The position numbers and the translations under genes are program-made. The notes beneath the pieces were generated by a model. It was not told the DNA's origin and did no database searches. It saw nothing but the letters and a program-made list of their open reading frames with translations. Of a stretch of DNA of 23,018 bases, positions 10,501 to 15,381 are shown piece after piece; the stretch's first letter is position 1, and each line of letters begins with the position of its first letter. This DNA is from CAYVDH01 sp964450355 (GTDB taxonomy: Bacteria; Bacteroidota; Bacteroidia; NS11-12g; UBA955), in the NCBI GenBank assembly GCA_964450355.1, contig CAYVDH010000037.1:1-23018 (forward strand). The letters are read 5' to 3'.

Positions 10501-10570
10501 GTTTTAATACTGATGACTCAGCTTGATAAATAAAGGAAAATAATAAACAGATGAAGATTGATTTTTTCAT
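4592..10570 (-). CDS. Alpha-2-macroglobulin (MG2) family protein with thioester motif
   Basis: Large exported protein of 1992 residues related to bacterial alpha-2-macroglobulins, which trap attacking proteases. A hydrophobic N-terminus (MKKSIFICLLFSFIYQAESS) looks like a signal peptide; no lipobox is visible, unlike the E. coli lipoprotein YfhM. A helical, TPR-like region covers about residues 35-340. The MG2 signature FTDRKIYRPGQ is near 580-595. A 'MYDQSLDDI' segment typical of bacterial homologues precedes a low-complexity, charged stretch (about 1100-1225) in the position of a bait region. The A2M/MG7 core, with FTMPESLTQWKL, follows at about 1230-1280. The thioester motif CAEQ is at 1457-1460 and opens the alpha-helical thioester domain, which has a GAWGWFKGMYP repeat segment. 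A beta domain closes the chain. The gene is intact. It sits beside a secreted M61 peptidase rather than the pbpC gene usual in proteobacteria. Trap function is inferred from family. Confidence 0.9.
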   Translation of the reverse strand: MKKSIFICLLFSFIYQAESSVLKRKKNSMKKETPYSFSLELAKVDSLIKLDQTESALETLYPILNKAIVQNHPGYYVICSQIEINLLSQTDDNNSDSLIWSKLNQSLVKAPKEALAFIYLDLAKYLQQKFENNRWNNENKNDESIDPNQWSNDKLAEKCLENCRIAEALSSQLTVNDNILPLLIDYNSSEFKYNLEQMMCLQIIELLKNIELTKTTDYLDPKPQEVLASTSLFLTTDFNKKDDPANDYYILRLYQKTLKSVLPINEIETGKLIYLDLKRIDFASKFDNSENNQLTTFLYNDLYLEHQNNPYSNLIAIKIIEANIEKDKVKTKEFIKSCIEKHPQFEFNSQLTFHLNSIEKIEYSIKTETTIEPNKSILAQLNYKNIKEIQVQVYQIDYKETLLAQGNYYREPRLLPKSAKLIDNYTVALPEYKDYMEHSSEIALKPLPKGSYLLRLSHLKFTNQDTIPYILCGAFTVSEFSINKILNKSKLELVNAKTGEFIQNYDYKIYSKKIDYNNHENDKYELVSQSKTNKNGIIELDALNEGRDNILVEIGENEQFYSSYYYPEYKQPTVQEKTTITLFTDRKIYRPGQTVYFKGIAYKENKKEVATGEKVLVTLMDNNYQEKGSLKLTSNEFGSFSGSFKLPLGGFNKGNFHLKVNDYTTYFNVEEYKRPKYSAEIKAPEKSYKINDSISIMGNATAFAGYPIQNANVTYSVERSIKPVYWWDYWSFRQSPILNSQSLTIINSETKTNDKGEFIIEFKALPDELINPNENPYFNYNINATITDLNGEVKTCEYILTLAYTDIELSIASSQNPKSMKLIDLSISCKNLQGISKPINGEITIEKLIEDRQIKRTKLWGNSDSTQLNEEEYNKQFPDYAFFKKPSYTKIETIKLNNYLQPIYTLNSLKEEGSYKATLTSKDANGKTISTQTVFEVKPSKVGVYNLPKTIELTSLNNGILQPKQKAKILLSSGTKSTITLIIKSLRGEIRNELISLNNESKLIEIPILEEDRGGISIDAYTTNNYRFYHENLTLSIPYSNKELSYAVKSLRDNTEPGSKEKWILTLKGPKSSKVLAETLAGMYDQSLDDITESNSWHLWPYSDLSNYFYFTHSFGTSESNRFPENDYETINTIDIIDPTIIGLYSIDYSNNVMYRWDFGDGIRNKHVTRSYLSSDNIGYKEGLSYNFSSSDKSLSGNNLEKVRKDGDENFVEKLNKNENPKPIASIRKNFNETAFFFPHLLTNKKGEIVLEFTMPESLTQWKLMLLSHTKDLKLGQYNHSITTSKKIMVQPDVPRFLREKDKISIATKIVNTSKEAINAKVTYSLTDLETGKELNWFTNNSSSTVSVAANQVNATSFELSIPNYTGIVKLSIQAVAGNYSDGEEHLLVVLSNRKLITESLPITIRKKGIQNLDFTSLTANNSNSLTHHQFSVELCSNPAWYAVQSLPYLVEFPHECAEQTFSKLYANSIAHFIANTNKTIKPMIEKWKNQSEKNPQILMSKLEQNQDLKYTTIEETPWLLEAKKETEQIQQLAQLFDQEKLNNNMQLSFERLKELQHESGAWGWFKGMYPNTYITETIVIGFGKMKEMGINISQYEPMISNAVNYLDREAEKDYNWYIKNKNTYTLSSNLQYLYCKSYFPQYGFDVQNKIVQFHLNHAETNWQNHSLMNRAQLITAIKTLNPSSNTPDLILKAFKENAIQKEEMGMYWKQNTGGYYWHESAIETQAAIIEAYSTMKQETSLINELQIWLLRQKQTQNWKTTRATADACYALLMTGKNLLDNQQEIEAKTNDFSIKTIGSENGTGYIRQSIEKEKINNNTGKITVTSSTDNFGYGAAYWQYFEDLNKIKSNASGIMIEKKIYKIINTAKGTEKQLVKQGDVLSVGDLIEVSLSISTDRNLEYVHIKDLRASGTEPLDVLSGYKWQNGAGFYQTTLDASTNFFVDYLSKGNYQFNYQLKVQQAGEYNSGLATAQCMYAPEYTGNSSSIILQVK

Positions 10571-10625
10571 ATTGAAATGGTGGAGTAAAATTAATACAAA
10601 TTTGGTAATAAAAAGTAAACGAAAT

Positions 10626-10659
10626 AAAAAAACCCTTGAGTAAAGTCAAGGGTTTTTTT
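10626..10659 (-). terminator. Rho-independent terminator of the tRNA-Gln-prs-rplY operon
   Basis: A perfect inverted repeat has seven A residues plus CCCTTGA (10626-10639), a 6-nt loop GTAAAG, and TCAAGGG plus seven T residues (10646-10659). It is symmetric, so it can terminate in both directions. On the minus strand it lies 18 nt past the rplY stop codon and isolates that operon from the alpha-2-macroglobulin gene downstream. Confidence 0.9.
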
Positions 10660-10677
10660 ATTTATTGTAGAATGAAG

Positions 10678-11259
10678 TTATTTTTTTGCTGGAGCAGCTT
10701 CTTCAGTTTTAACCACGTTTCTGGTCATTTTAACAGAAATAACTGCATTTTCTTTAGCGTCTAATATTTCAAAACCGCTAATTTCAATGTGTTTTACTTT
10801 GATGGATTGACCTAAGTCTAAGTCATCTATTTTTACTTCAACATAATCAGGGATGTTATTTATTAATCCATGAACTTTCATTCTTTGAATTTTTTGGATT
10901 AATTTTCCCCCTGCTCTTACACCAGGTGAGTTACCAGTAACTTTCACTGGAATTGATACTACTACTGGTTTTTCATTGTTTATCATCAAGAAATCGGCAT
11001 GTAAAATACTCTCGTTAACTGGGTGAAATTGCATGTCTTTAAGGATACAAAGGTATTTGTTACCATCGATAGTAAGTTGTACTTTGTAAGTGTTAGGAGT
11101 GTAAACGAGGGCTTTGAAATCCGGTGAGTAAACATAGAAATGGATGTGTTGTCCTTCTCCGTATAATACACATGGAACTTTACCTTCGCTTCTCAACGTT
11201 TTGGCGTCCTTCGATCCAATCGAAGTTCTTAAATCGCCTGTAATTGCTACTGTCTTCAT
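10678..11259 (-). CDS. rplY: 50S ribosomal protein L25/general stress protein Ctc
   Basis: Ribosomal protein that binds 5S rRNA in the large subunit. The 193 residues match the long Ctc type: an N-terminal L25 beta barrel (about 1-95, MKTVAITGDLRTSIGSKDAK...VPCVLYGEG) followed by a C-terminal TL5-like beta domain (about 96-185, with VSIPVKVTGNSPGVRAGGKL and IEVSGFEI-like strands). A short tail, EEAAPAKK, ends the chain. The gene starts 16 nt after the prs stop codon on the same strand, so the two are co-transcribed, an order that recurs in many bacteria. A run of A residues immediately precedes the ATG and no Shine-Dalgarno sequence is evident. A strong terminator follows. Identification is secure. 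Confidence 0.95.
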   Translation of the reverse strand: MKTVAITGDLRTSIGSKDAKTLRSEGKVPCVLYGEGQHIHFYVYSPDFKALVYTPNTYKVQLTIDGNKYLCILKDMQFHPVNESILHADFLMINNEKPVVVSIPVKVTGNSPGVRAGGKLIQKIQRMKVHGLINNIPDYVEVKIDDLDLGQSIKVKHIEISGFEILDAKENAVISVKMTRNVVKTEEAAPAKK

Positions 11260-11275
11260 TTTTTTTTTGACTTTT

Positions 11276-12241
11276 TTAAATTAAATTGTGTTGGAAACTA
11301 TTATCAAGCTTGAACAAGGAACTGATAGAACCGTGCTCGTGGATATTTCTTATTGCTTTGCTTATCAATGGGGCTACTGATAAGACTCTTATTTTGTCGC
11401 TGCTTTGTTTCATAGGAATAGTATCACAAACGATTAATTCTTCTAAAACACTGTTAGCGATATTTTCATAGGCTTTGCCGCTTAAAACTGGGTGAGTACA
11501 CACAGCTCTTACGCTTCTAGCACCATTGTCTTTTATTAATTTGGCTGCTTTGGATAATGTACCCGCAGTATCGCAAAGGTCATCTACCAATACTACATCC
11601 ATATCGGTAACATCACCTATGATGGTCATGCTTGCAATCTCATTGGCTTTGCGTCTTTCTTTGTCGCAAATTACCATAGGACAGCCTAATACTTTGGCGT
11701 ATTCTCTATTTCTATTACTTGCGCCAACATCTGGTGCAGCAATGACTAATTTTTCTAAATTAAGTGAGCGAATGTAGGGGATAAATACTATGCTTGAATC
11801 TAAATGATCAACAGGGACATTAAAAAAACCTTGAATTTGCGGTGCGTGTAAATCCATAGTGATAACTCTGTTGGCTCCTGCGGCACTCAACAAGTCCGCT
11901 ATCATTTTACTGGCTATAGATACACGAGGTTTGTCTTTTCTGTCTTGGCGAGCATAACCATAATATGGGATAACAGCAGTAATGTAATTGGCAGATGCTC
12001 TTTTAGCTGCATCTATCATCAATAACAATTCCATTAAATTATCACCCGGAGGATTAGTAGATTGAACTATAAAAACCTCACAACCACGAACAGATTCATT
12101 GAAACTTGGTTGCATTTCGCCATCGCTAAATTTAGCTAAGGTAACATCGCCAAGGCTGCAACCATAATGGTCAACAATTTTTTGAGACAAGGACAAAGAA
12201 GCTGAACCACTGAAGATTTTTACTTTGTTAATTATTGACAC
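11276..12241 (-). CDS. prs: Ribose-phosphate pyrophosphokinase (PRPP synthetase)
   Basis: Makes 5-phosphoribosyl-1-pyrophosphate from ribose 5-phosphate and ATP in the cytoplasm, feeding purine, pyrimidine, histidine and NAD synthesis. The 321 residues fit class I enzymes. The ATP-site segment RQDRKDKPR is at 98-106, DLHAPQIQGFF at 130-140 and the catalytic flexible loop CDKERRKAN at 192-200. The PRPP-binding loop VLVDDLCDTAGT is at 217-228. The start is a GTG at 12239-12241: an in-frame stop codon lies three codons upstream (the TAA is followed by AAG and AAA), and the chain aligns with the family from this position. The gene begins 37 nt after the 3' end of tRNA-Gln, with no terminator between, and is followed by rplY after 16 nt. 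Expression therefore likely depends on the promoter upstream of the tRNA. Confidence 0.95.
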   Translation of the reverse strand: MSIINKVKIFSGSASLSLSQKIVDHYGCSLGDVTLAKFSDGEMQPSFNESVRGCEVFIVQSTNPPGDNLMELLLMIDAAKRASANYITAVIPYYGYARQDRKDKPRVSIASKMIADLLSAAGANRVITMDLHAPQIQGFFNVPVDHLDSSIVFIPYIRSLNLEKLVIAAPDVGASNRNREYAKVLGCPMVICDKERRKANEIASMTIIGDVTDMDVVLVDDLCDTAGTLSKAAKLIKDNGARSVRAVCTHPVLSGKAYENIANSVLEELIVCDTIPMKQSSDKIRVLSVAPLISKAIRNIHEHGSISSLFKLDNSFQHNLI

Positions 12242-12277
12242 TTTCTTTTATAGTTTTAAATGTCCATTTTAAGAAAG

Positions 12278-12348
12278 TTGCCCGAGCTGGATTCGAACCA
12301 ACATACAGTGCACCAAAAACACTAGTCCTGCCATTAGACGATCGGGCA
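12278..12348 (-). tRNA. tRNA-Gln (anticodon TTG)
   Basis: A 71-nt cloverleaf reads on the minus strand. The acceptor TGCCCGA pairs with TCGGGCA, leaving discriminator A. The D stem is GTC/GAC. The anticodon stem is AGTGT/GCACT with loop TTTTGGT, giving anticodon TTG (12314-12316), which decodes CAA. The variable loop is GTAT, and the T arm GTTGG/CCAGC has loop TTCGAAT. The 3' CCA is not encoded. It is the first gene of the prs-rplY transcription unit. Confidence 0.95.
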
Positions 12349-12365
12349 ATTCGAAAATTGGAGTG

Positions 12366-12396
12366 CAAAGGTAAAAATTCGTTAGCTTATAAGCAA
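12366..12396 (-). promoter_or_regulatory. Promoter of the tRNA-Gln-prs-rplY operon
   Basis: On the minus strand TTG (12394-12396) is followed after 20 nt by TACCTTTG (12366-12373), an exact TAnnTTTG at ideal spacing. The expected start site near 12360 lies about 12 nt before the mature 5' end of the tRNA. The spacer contains the 10-bp palindrome GCTTATAAGC (12385-12394), which touches the -33 element. Confidence 0.75.
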
Positions 12397-12434
12397 ATAT
12401 TTTTTAAATATTATTAAATTATTTAATTAAGTAT

Positions 12435-13310
12435 CTATGTATTCAGTGAGTTTTCAATGGATTTAAATTCAAATTGGAAATTGTTTTGCAACAATTTCTC
12501 AGGATATACCCACCTGCTTTTTAATACCAGTTCAGCTTCAGTGTTAATTAAAAGTGATCCTAGCTTTAGTAACAATGCGGGAATGTTTAATCCAAAAGTT
12601 TTATTTTCTTTTGTTCTTAACATGCTCATTAAGTCTTTATTTTTTACTGCATAAGGGCTGCAACAATTTATTGGACCTTCCAAGTGTTTGTTTTCAATAC
12701 AAAACAATACGATTTCGAATAAATCTCTGACATCAATCCAGCTAAAATATTGCTCACCATCGCCTTGTTTACCGCCTAATCCTAGTTTTACAAGTTTTAA
12801 TAATATTGGCTGTGCACCTCCTTTTTCGCTAAGCACTATAGCCATTCTCAACGAAATCAATCTTGTATGTTTATTCTTGTATGAAATAAAAGTTTTTTCC
12901 CATTCTTTTGCAACATCAACAGAAAAATCTGAACCAATGATGCCGTTGGATTCTGTATTTGCTTCTGTAGTTTCATGTCTGTAGATGGTAGCTGTACTTG
13001 AATTTAACCACACTTTTGGTGGGTTCTCACAAGCGTTTACAGCTTCGCCTAATTGTTTTGTTGTTTTAATTCTAGATTCCAAGATTTCAGTTTTGTTTTT
13101 CTTGGTGTATTGGCAATCAACAGATTTCCCTGCTAGATTGATTAATGCTTCGGAGTGATTAAGGGCACTTACAATGCCTTCGAAATCATTCCATTGAATG
13201 TGCTCAGGTTTTCTAGAAATTTGAAGCACCTCGTAATGAAGTGCTTCAAATCTTTGAACTAAATCTTTGCCAATAAAACCTGAACTGCCGGCAATGACTA
13301 TTTTTTTCAT
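12435..13310 (-). CDS. TIGR01777 family (SDR39U1-like) NAD(P)-dependent epimerase/oxidoreductase
   Basis: Extended short-chain dehydrogenase of the TIGR01777/YfcH group, 291 residues (family about 295-300). The nucleotide-binding glycine motif GSSGFIG is at residues 8-14, and INLAGKSVDCQYTKKNK at about 57-73 is the family hallmark. A second family segment, NSSTATIYRH, lies at about 103-112. The HVDD-type segment near the C-terminus reads FSWIDVRDL, and the last ~50 residues are the DUF1731 domain with LLKLGSLLINTEAELVLKSRWVYPEKL. The usual SDR YxxxK catalytic pair is not obvious, as in other members of this group. The physiological substrate is unknown. The ATG overlaps the TGA of the upstream membrane-protein gene (ATGA, 13307-13310), so translation is coupled and it belongs to that operon. 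Confidence 0.88.
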   Translation of the reverse strand: MKKIVIAGSSGFIGKDLVQRFEALHYEVLQISRKPEHIQWNDFEGIVSALNHSEALINLAGKSVDCQYTKKNKTEILESRIKTTKQLGEAVNACENPPKVWLNSSTATIYRHETTEANTESNGIIGSDFSVDVAKEWEKTFISYKNKHTRLISLRMAIVLSEKGGAQPILLKLVKLGLGGKQGDGEQYFSWIDVRDLFEIVLFCIENKHLEGPINCCSPYAVKNKDLMSMLRTKENKTFGLNIPALLLKLGSLLINTEAELVLKSRWVYPEKLLQNNFQFEFKSIENSLNT

Positions 13311-13687
13311 GAATTTTGATTCAATAAACGGTGTTCTCTAGCTTTTCTTTTTCCTCTGAAAAATAAATACATGTTCAAGAACAGCATAAGACCTAAGTAA
13401 ATAGAAAAGCCTCCAATTTTAATGCTAAGTGCTTCAATCATGATTTGTTTATCAACTAATTCTTGATTGAATTTTAATATCAATAATGCAAATCCAATGT
13501 TTAATAAGTAAAATCCTACTTCAAATAACTTGTTGGTTGCTAAGGCTATTTCTTCTCTACCATTAAAAATGTCTAGCATGAAAATTCTTCCGTTTTTAAA
13601 TAACTGTCGAGCTACTAACAGAGTCAATAAAATAGAAACTGGAAGGTAGATAAAATAAGCTGTAGTGATAAAAAATTGATTGTTCAT
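13307..13687 (-). CDS. Small membrane protein, paralogue 2 of a tandem pair
   Basis: I do not recognise this family. The 126 residues carry three hydrophobic segments (about 8-27, 55-74 and 92-111) and end in a basic tail (RGKRKAREHR), suggesting an inner-membrane protein with a cytoplasmic C-terminus. It is clearly related to the gene immediately upstream in the operon. Both have YLP near residue 14, KNG (31-33), NKL (52-54) and YLLNIG (60-65) at the same spacing, and an identical length. Both ends overlap neighbours by the 4-nt ATGA arrangement (13307-13310 and 13684-13687), so three genes are translated as one coupled unit. The conserved KNG and YLLN positions probably mark the structural core. 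No enzymatic motif is visible. Confidence 0.8.
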   Translation of the reverse strand: MNNQFFITTAYFIYLPVSILLTLLVARQLFKNGRIFMLDIFNGREEIALATNKLFEVGFYLLNIGFALLILKFNQELVDKQIMIEALSIKIGGFSIYLGLMLFLNMYLFFRGKRKAREHRLLNQNS

Positions 13688-14064
13688 AATGATGTTGGTT
13701 TAAGGGTTTGAATTTTTTGTTTTTTTAATTTATTACTATACCAATAGGCTATTGCCAAATTGTTAAAGTGCATGATGCTAAGAATTAGGATGATTTGGCC
13801 TAATTTAGTTGAAACCTGCTCAATAGTCATAACCCAGTTGTCTATTTGTTTCCAAAATGATAGGGTGATGGTGATGTATCCAAGGTTGAGTAAATAATAG
13901 CCTATAAGCAATAATTTATTGATGGCTTTTATGTTCTCGGGCTTGTCATCTATTAGTGTCAGTAAATAGATTTCTCCGTTTTTATAAAATGTATTTCCAA
14001 CCACTATGGTGATGTAGAATGAAATAGGGAGGTATATGAGGTAACTAATGATGTTGTAATTCAT
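13684..14064 (-). CDS. Small membrane protein, paralogue 1 of a tandem pair
   Basis: The family is not recognised. The 126 residues have three hydrophobic segments (about 5-24, 52-70 and 89-108) and a lysine-rich C-terminal tail. It is a diverged duplicate of the next gene, sharing YLP (11-13), KNG (28-30), NKL (49-51) and YLLNLG (57-62) three residues earlier in numbering. It is the first gene of a coupled operon ending in the TIGR01777 oxidoreductase. It begins 54 nt after the stop codon of the GbsR-type regulator on the same strand. That gap holds a dyad resembling the one in the regulator's own promoter, so control by that regulator is plausible. No clean TAnnTTTG is present, so read-through from the regulator gene cannot be excluded. 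Confidence 0.8.
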   Translation of the reverse strand: MNYNIISYLIYLPISFYITIVVGNTFYKNGEIYLLTLIDDKPENIKAINKLLLIGYYLLNLGYITITLSFWKQIDNWVMTIEQVSTKLGQIILILSIMHFNNLAIAYWYSNKLKKQKIQTLKPTSL

Positions 14065-14080
14065 GGCTTTTTATTTTTGT

Positions 14081-14102
14081 ACTTTCAGAAAATATTGAAA
14101 CA
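14081..14102 (-). promoter_or_regulatory. Candidate GbsR operator upstream of the membrane-protein operon
   Basis: ACTTTCA (14081-14087), 8 nt, then TGAAACA (14096-14102). The left arm is identical to that of the dyad at 14655-14676. The spacer is also 8 nt, and the right arm matches 5 of 7 positions in order (TGAAA). It lies 17 nt upstream of the ATG at 14064. The role as operator is inferred. Confidence 0.4.
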
Positions 14103-14118
14103 TTTGTATAAAATTTTT

Positions 14119-14628
14119 TTATTTAATCAAGCTCATTAATGTTTTATAAAACCAATTTTCATCCGATTTAATGAATTTGTCAACCAATGAATTGGCTTTG
14201 CTAGTAAATTTGTTTAATTCTGCTATGGTTTGATTGAAGGCTTCTATTTCCTCTTTGTTTTTGCCTGTAATTTCATTTTTATTTAAATCATTTACCACTT
14301 GCAAAATTGGTTCAATTTCTCTTTTTCTTCTCTCGTAAGTAATTTTTCTTGCTACTTCCCACATGTCTTTTCCAGCATAAAAATACTCCTTTCTGTCGCC
14401 TGGTTTTATTTCTTTATTCACCAATCCCCAATCCATTAAGGCTCTAATGTTCATGTTGGCATTGCCTCTGCTGATGTTCAGTTGTTCCATGATATCTTCG
14501 GCAGATAAGGGTGCTGAGGAGACCAAAAGTAAAGCGTGAATTTGAGACATGGTTCTGTTTATTCCCCATTGCGAACCAAGTGTTCCCCATGATTGAATAA
14601 ATTTTGCTTTTGCCTCATCTAAATTCAT
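14119..14628 (-). CDS. GbsR/MarR family transcriptional regulator
   Basis: DNA-binding winged-helix protein of the GbsR branch of the MarR superfamily, 169 residues as usual for the group. The N-terminal helix (1-22, ending in WGTLGSQWGINR) is characteristic. The winged helix-turn-helix covers about 23-85: MSQIHALLLV, then LSAEDIMEQLNISRGNANMNIRALMDWGLV with the recognition helix at about 53-67, and the wing EIKPGDRKEYFYAG. The C-terminal half is helical and would dimerise. Known GbsR proteins control osmoprotectant or membrane-related genes; here the ligand is unknown. The gene is divergent from the Crp/Fnr-type gene and lies directly upstream of the three-gene membrane-protein operon. A dyad overlapping the -33 element of its own promoter suggests autoregulation. 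The ATG follows a perfect -7 box by 4 nt. Confidence 0.9.
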   Translation of the reverse strand: MNLDEAKAKFIQSWGTLGSQWGINRTMSQIHALLLVSSAPLSAEDIMEQLNISRGNANMNIRALMDWGLVNKEIKPGDRKEYFYAGKDMWEVARKITYERRKREIEPILQVVNDLNKNEITGKNKEEIEAFNQTIAELNKFTSKANSLVDKFIKSDENWFYKTLMSLIK

Positions 14629-14632
14629 GGTA

Positions 14633-14662
14633 CAAAGATAATGGAAGTTTCTAAACTTTCAA
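14633..14662 (-). promoter_or_regulatory. Promoter of the GbsR-type regulator gene
   Basis: On the minus strand TTG (14660-14662) is followed after 19 nt by TATCTTTG (14633-14640). Both elements match the Bacteroidota consensus and spacing. The box ends 4 nt before the ATG, predicting a leaderless or nearly leaderless mRNA. Confidence 0.75.
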
Positions 14663-14676
14663 TAAAATATGAAAGT
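14655..14676. promoter_or_regulatory. Perfect 7-bp dyad overlapping the regulator's -33 element
   Basis: ACTTTCA (14655-14661), 8-nt spacer ATAAAATA, TGAAAGT (14670-14676). The left arm overlaps the -33 TTG of the regulator's promoter, so a bound protein would block RNA polymerase. A second, tighter inverted repeat, AAGTTT-CT-AAACTT (14645-14658), adjoins it within the promoter spacer. GbsR autoregulation is the simplest reading, inferred from position. Confidence 0.5.
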
Positions 14677-14723
14677 ATAGGACGTTGTTTAGCTAATTGT
14701 TTGATAATGAACGAAATTATTTT

Positions 14724-14757
14724 TTGAATTTAAGTTGAAAAAACTTCAATAAGTTTG
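14724..14757 (+). promoter_or_regulatory. Promoter of the Crp/Fnr-type gene, with an inverted repeat in its spacer
   Basis: TTG at 14724-14726, a 23-nt spacer, then TAAGTTTG at 14750-14757 matching TAnnTTTG, ending 4 nt before the ATG. The spacer contains TTGAA-N5-TTCAA (14735-14749), which abuts the -7 box and could be an operator for the product itself or for the divergent GbsR protein. Confidence 0.6.
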
Positions 14758-14761
14758 TGGT

Positions 14762-15331
14762 ATGGTAGATTTAATCCGTCAATATTTTGATAAACAAGCT
14801 CTATTAGGTGATTCTGAATGGGATATGTTCAAAGCTAAACTCATTGAACGAAAATTCAATAAGGGTGATTTTATCATCAAAGAAGGTGAGGTAGAAAATT
14901 ATTTATCTTTTTTAGTTCAAGGATTTGTAAGAAATTTCCATATAACAAAAAAAGGTGATGAAATAACAATCGAATTTGTTAGTGGTGGCTTTGCCTCTGT
15001 TTATGATTCTTTTATCAGTAGAGATAAATCTCTGGTTTACATGGAGGCATTAGATAATGTGCTGATGTTGTCTATAAGTTATTACGATTTAAATGAGTTG
15101 TATCAAATGTCAAAAACAGGGGAAAGGCTAGGAAGATTGAATGCGGAAAGTTATTTGCTTTACATGTTTAAACGCAGACTTTCTTTACTTACACTTAGTG
15201 CAGAAGAAAGGTATTTAGAATTAATAAATGAAAATCCCAAACTGTTGCATTATGCCAAGTTGCAGCATATTGCGTCATATCTTGGAATCAAACCCGAAAG
15301 TTTGAGTAGAATTCGCAAAAACATAAAATAA
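14762..15331 (+). CDS. Crp/Fnr family transcriptional regulator
   Basis: Regulator with a cyclic-nucleotide-binding-like beta roll (about residues 8-115, including FIIKEGEVENYLSFLVQG and the following VRNFH strand) and a C-terminal helix-turn-helix (about 145-189, ending KLQHIASYLGIKPESLSRIRK). The 189-residue length is that of the short Bacteroidota Crp/Fnr type. There is no cysteine anywhere, so it cannot hold an FNR-type iron-sulfur cluster. The phosphate-binding cassette of true CRP (GE...RSA) is not recognisable in GGFASVYDSFISRDKSL, so cAMP binding is unlikely. The real signal is unknown. It is divergent from the GbsR gene and 50 nt upstream of a TonB-dependent receptor gene whose promoter carries a 12-bp palindrome, making that receptor the obvious candidate target. 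Confidence 0.88.
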   Translation: MVDLIRQYFDKQALLGDSEWDMFKAKLIERKFNKGDFIIKEGEVENYLSFLVQGFVRNFHITKKGDEITIEFVSGGFASVYDSFISRDKSLVYMEALDNVLMLSISYYDLNELYQMSKTGERLGRLNAESYLLYMFKRRLSLLTLSAEERYLELINENPKLLHYAKLQHIASYLGIKPESLSRIRKNIK

Positions 15332-15348
15332 ATTAACATACATCAATT

Positions 15349-15376
15349 TTTCTGCAGAAATTTGAACCGTATTTTG
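15349..15376 (+). promoter_or_regulatory. 12-bp palindrome and -7-like box upstream of the TonB receptor gene
   Basis: TTTCTGCAGAAA (15349-15360) is a perfect 12-bp palindrome. It is followed after 9 nt by TATTTTG (15370-15376), one base short of TAnnTTTG, ending 5 nt before the ATG at 15382. No TTG lies at the -33 distance; the palindrome overlaps that position. This fits an activator-dependent or repressor-controlled promoter, the neighbouring Crp/Fnr-type protein being a likely binder (inference). Confidence 0.45.
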
Positions 15377-15381
15377 TCACT

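Noticed and set aside
12258..12269. Hairpin AAATG-TC-CATTT between tRNA-Gln and prs as a terminator
   Set aside because: The stem is 5 bp with a 2-nt loop and no GC-rich base or T-tract, so it cannot stop transcription effectively.
12235..12417. 60-codon plus-strand open frame
   Set aside because: It reads antisense through tRNA-Gln and its promoter; the encoded sequence resembles the common false product of antisense tRNA frames (ARAGFEPTYSAP).
14762..15331. FNR-type oxygen sensor
   Set aside because: The protein contains no cysteine, so it cannot carry an iron-sulfur cluster of the FNR kind.
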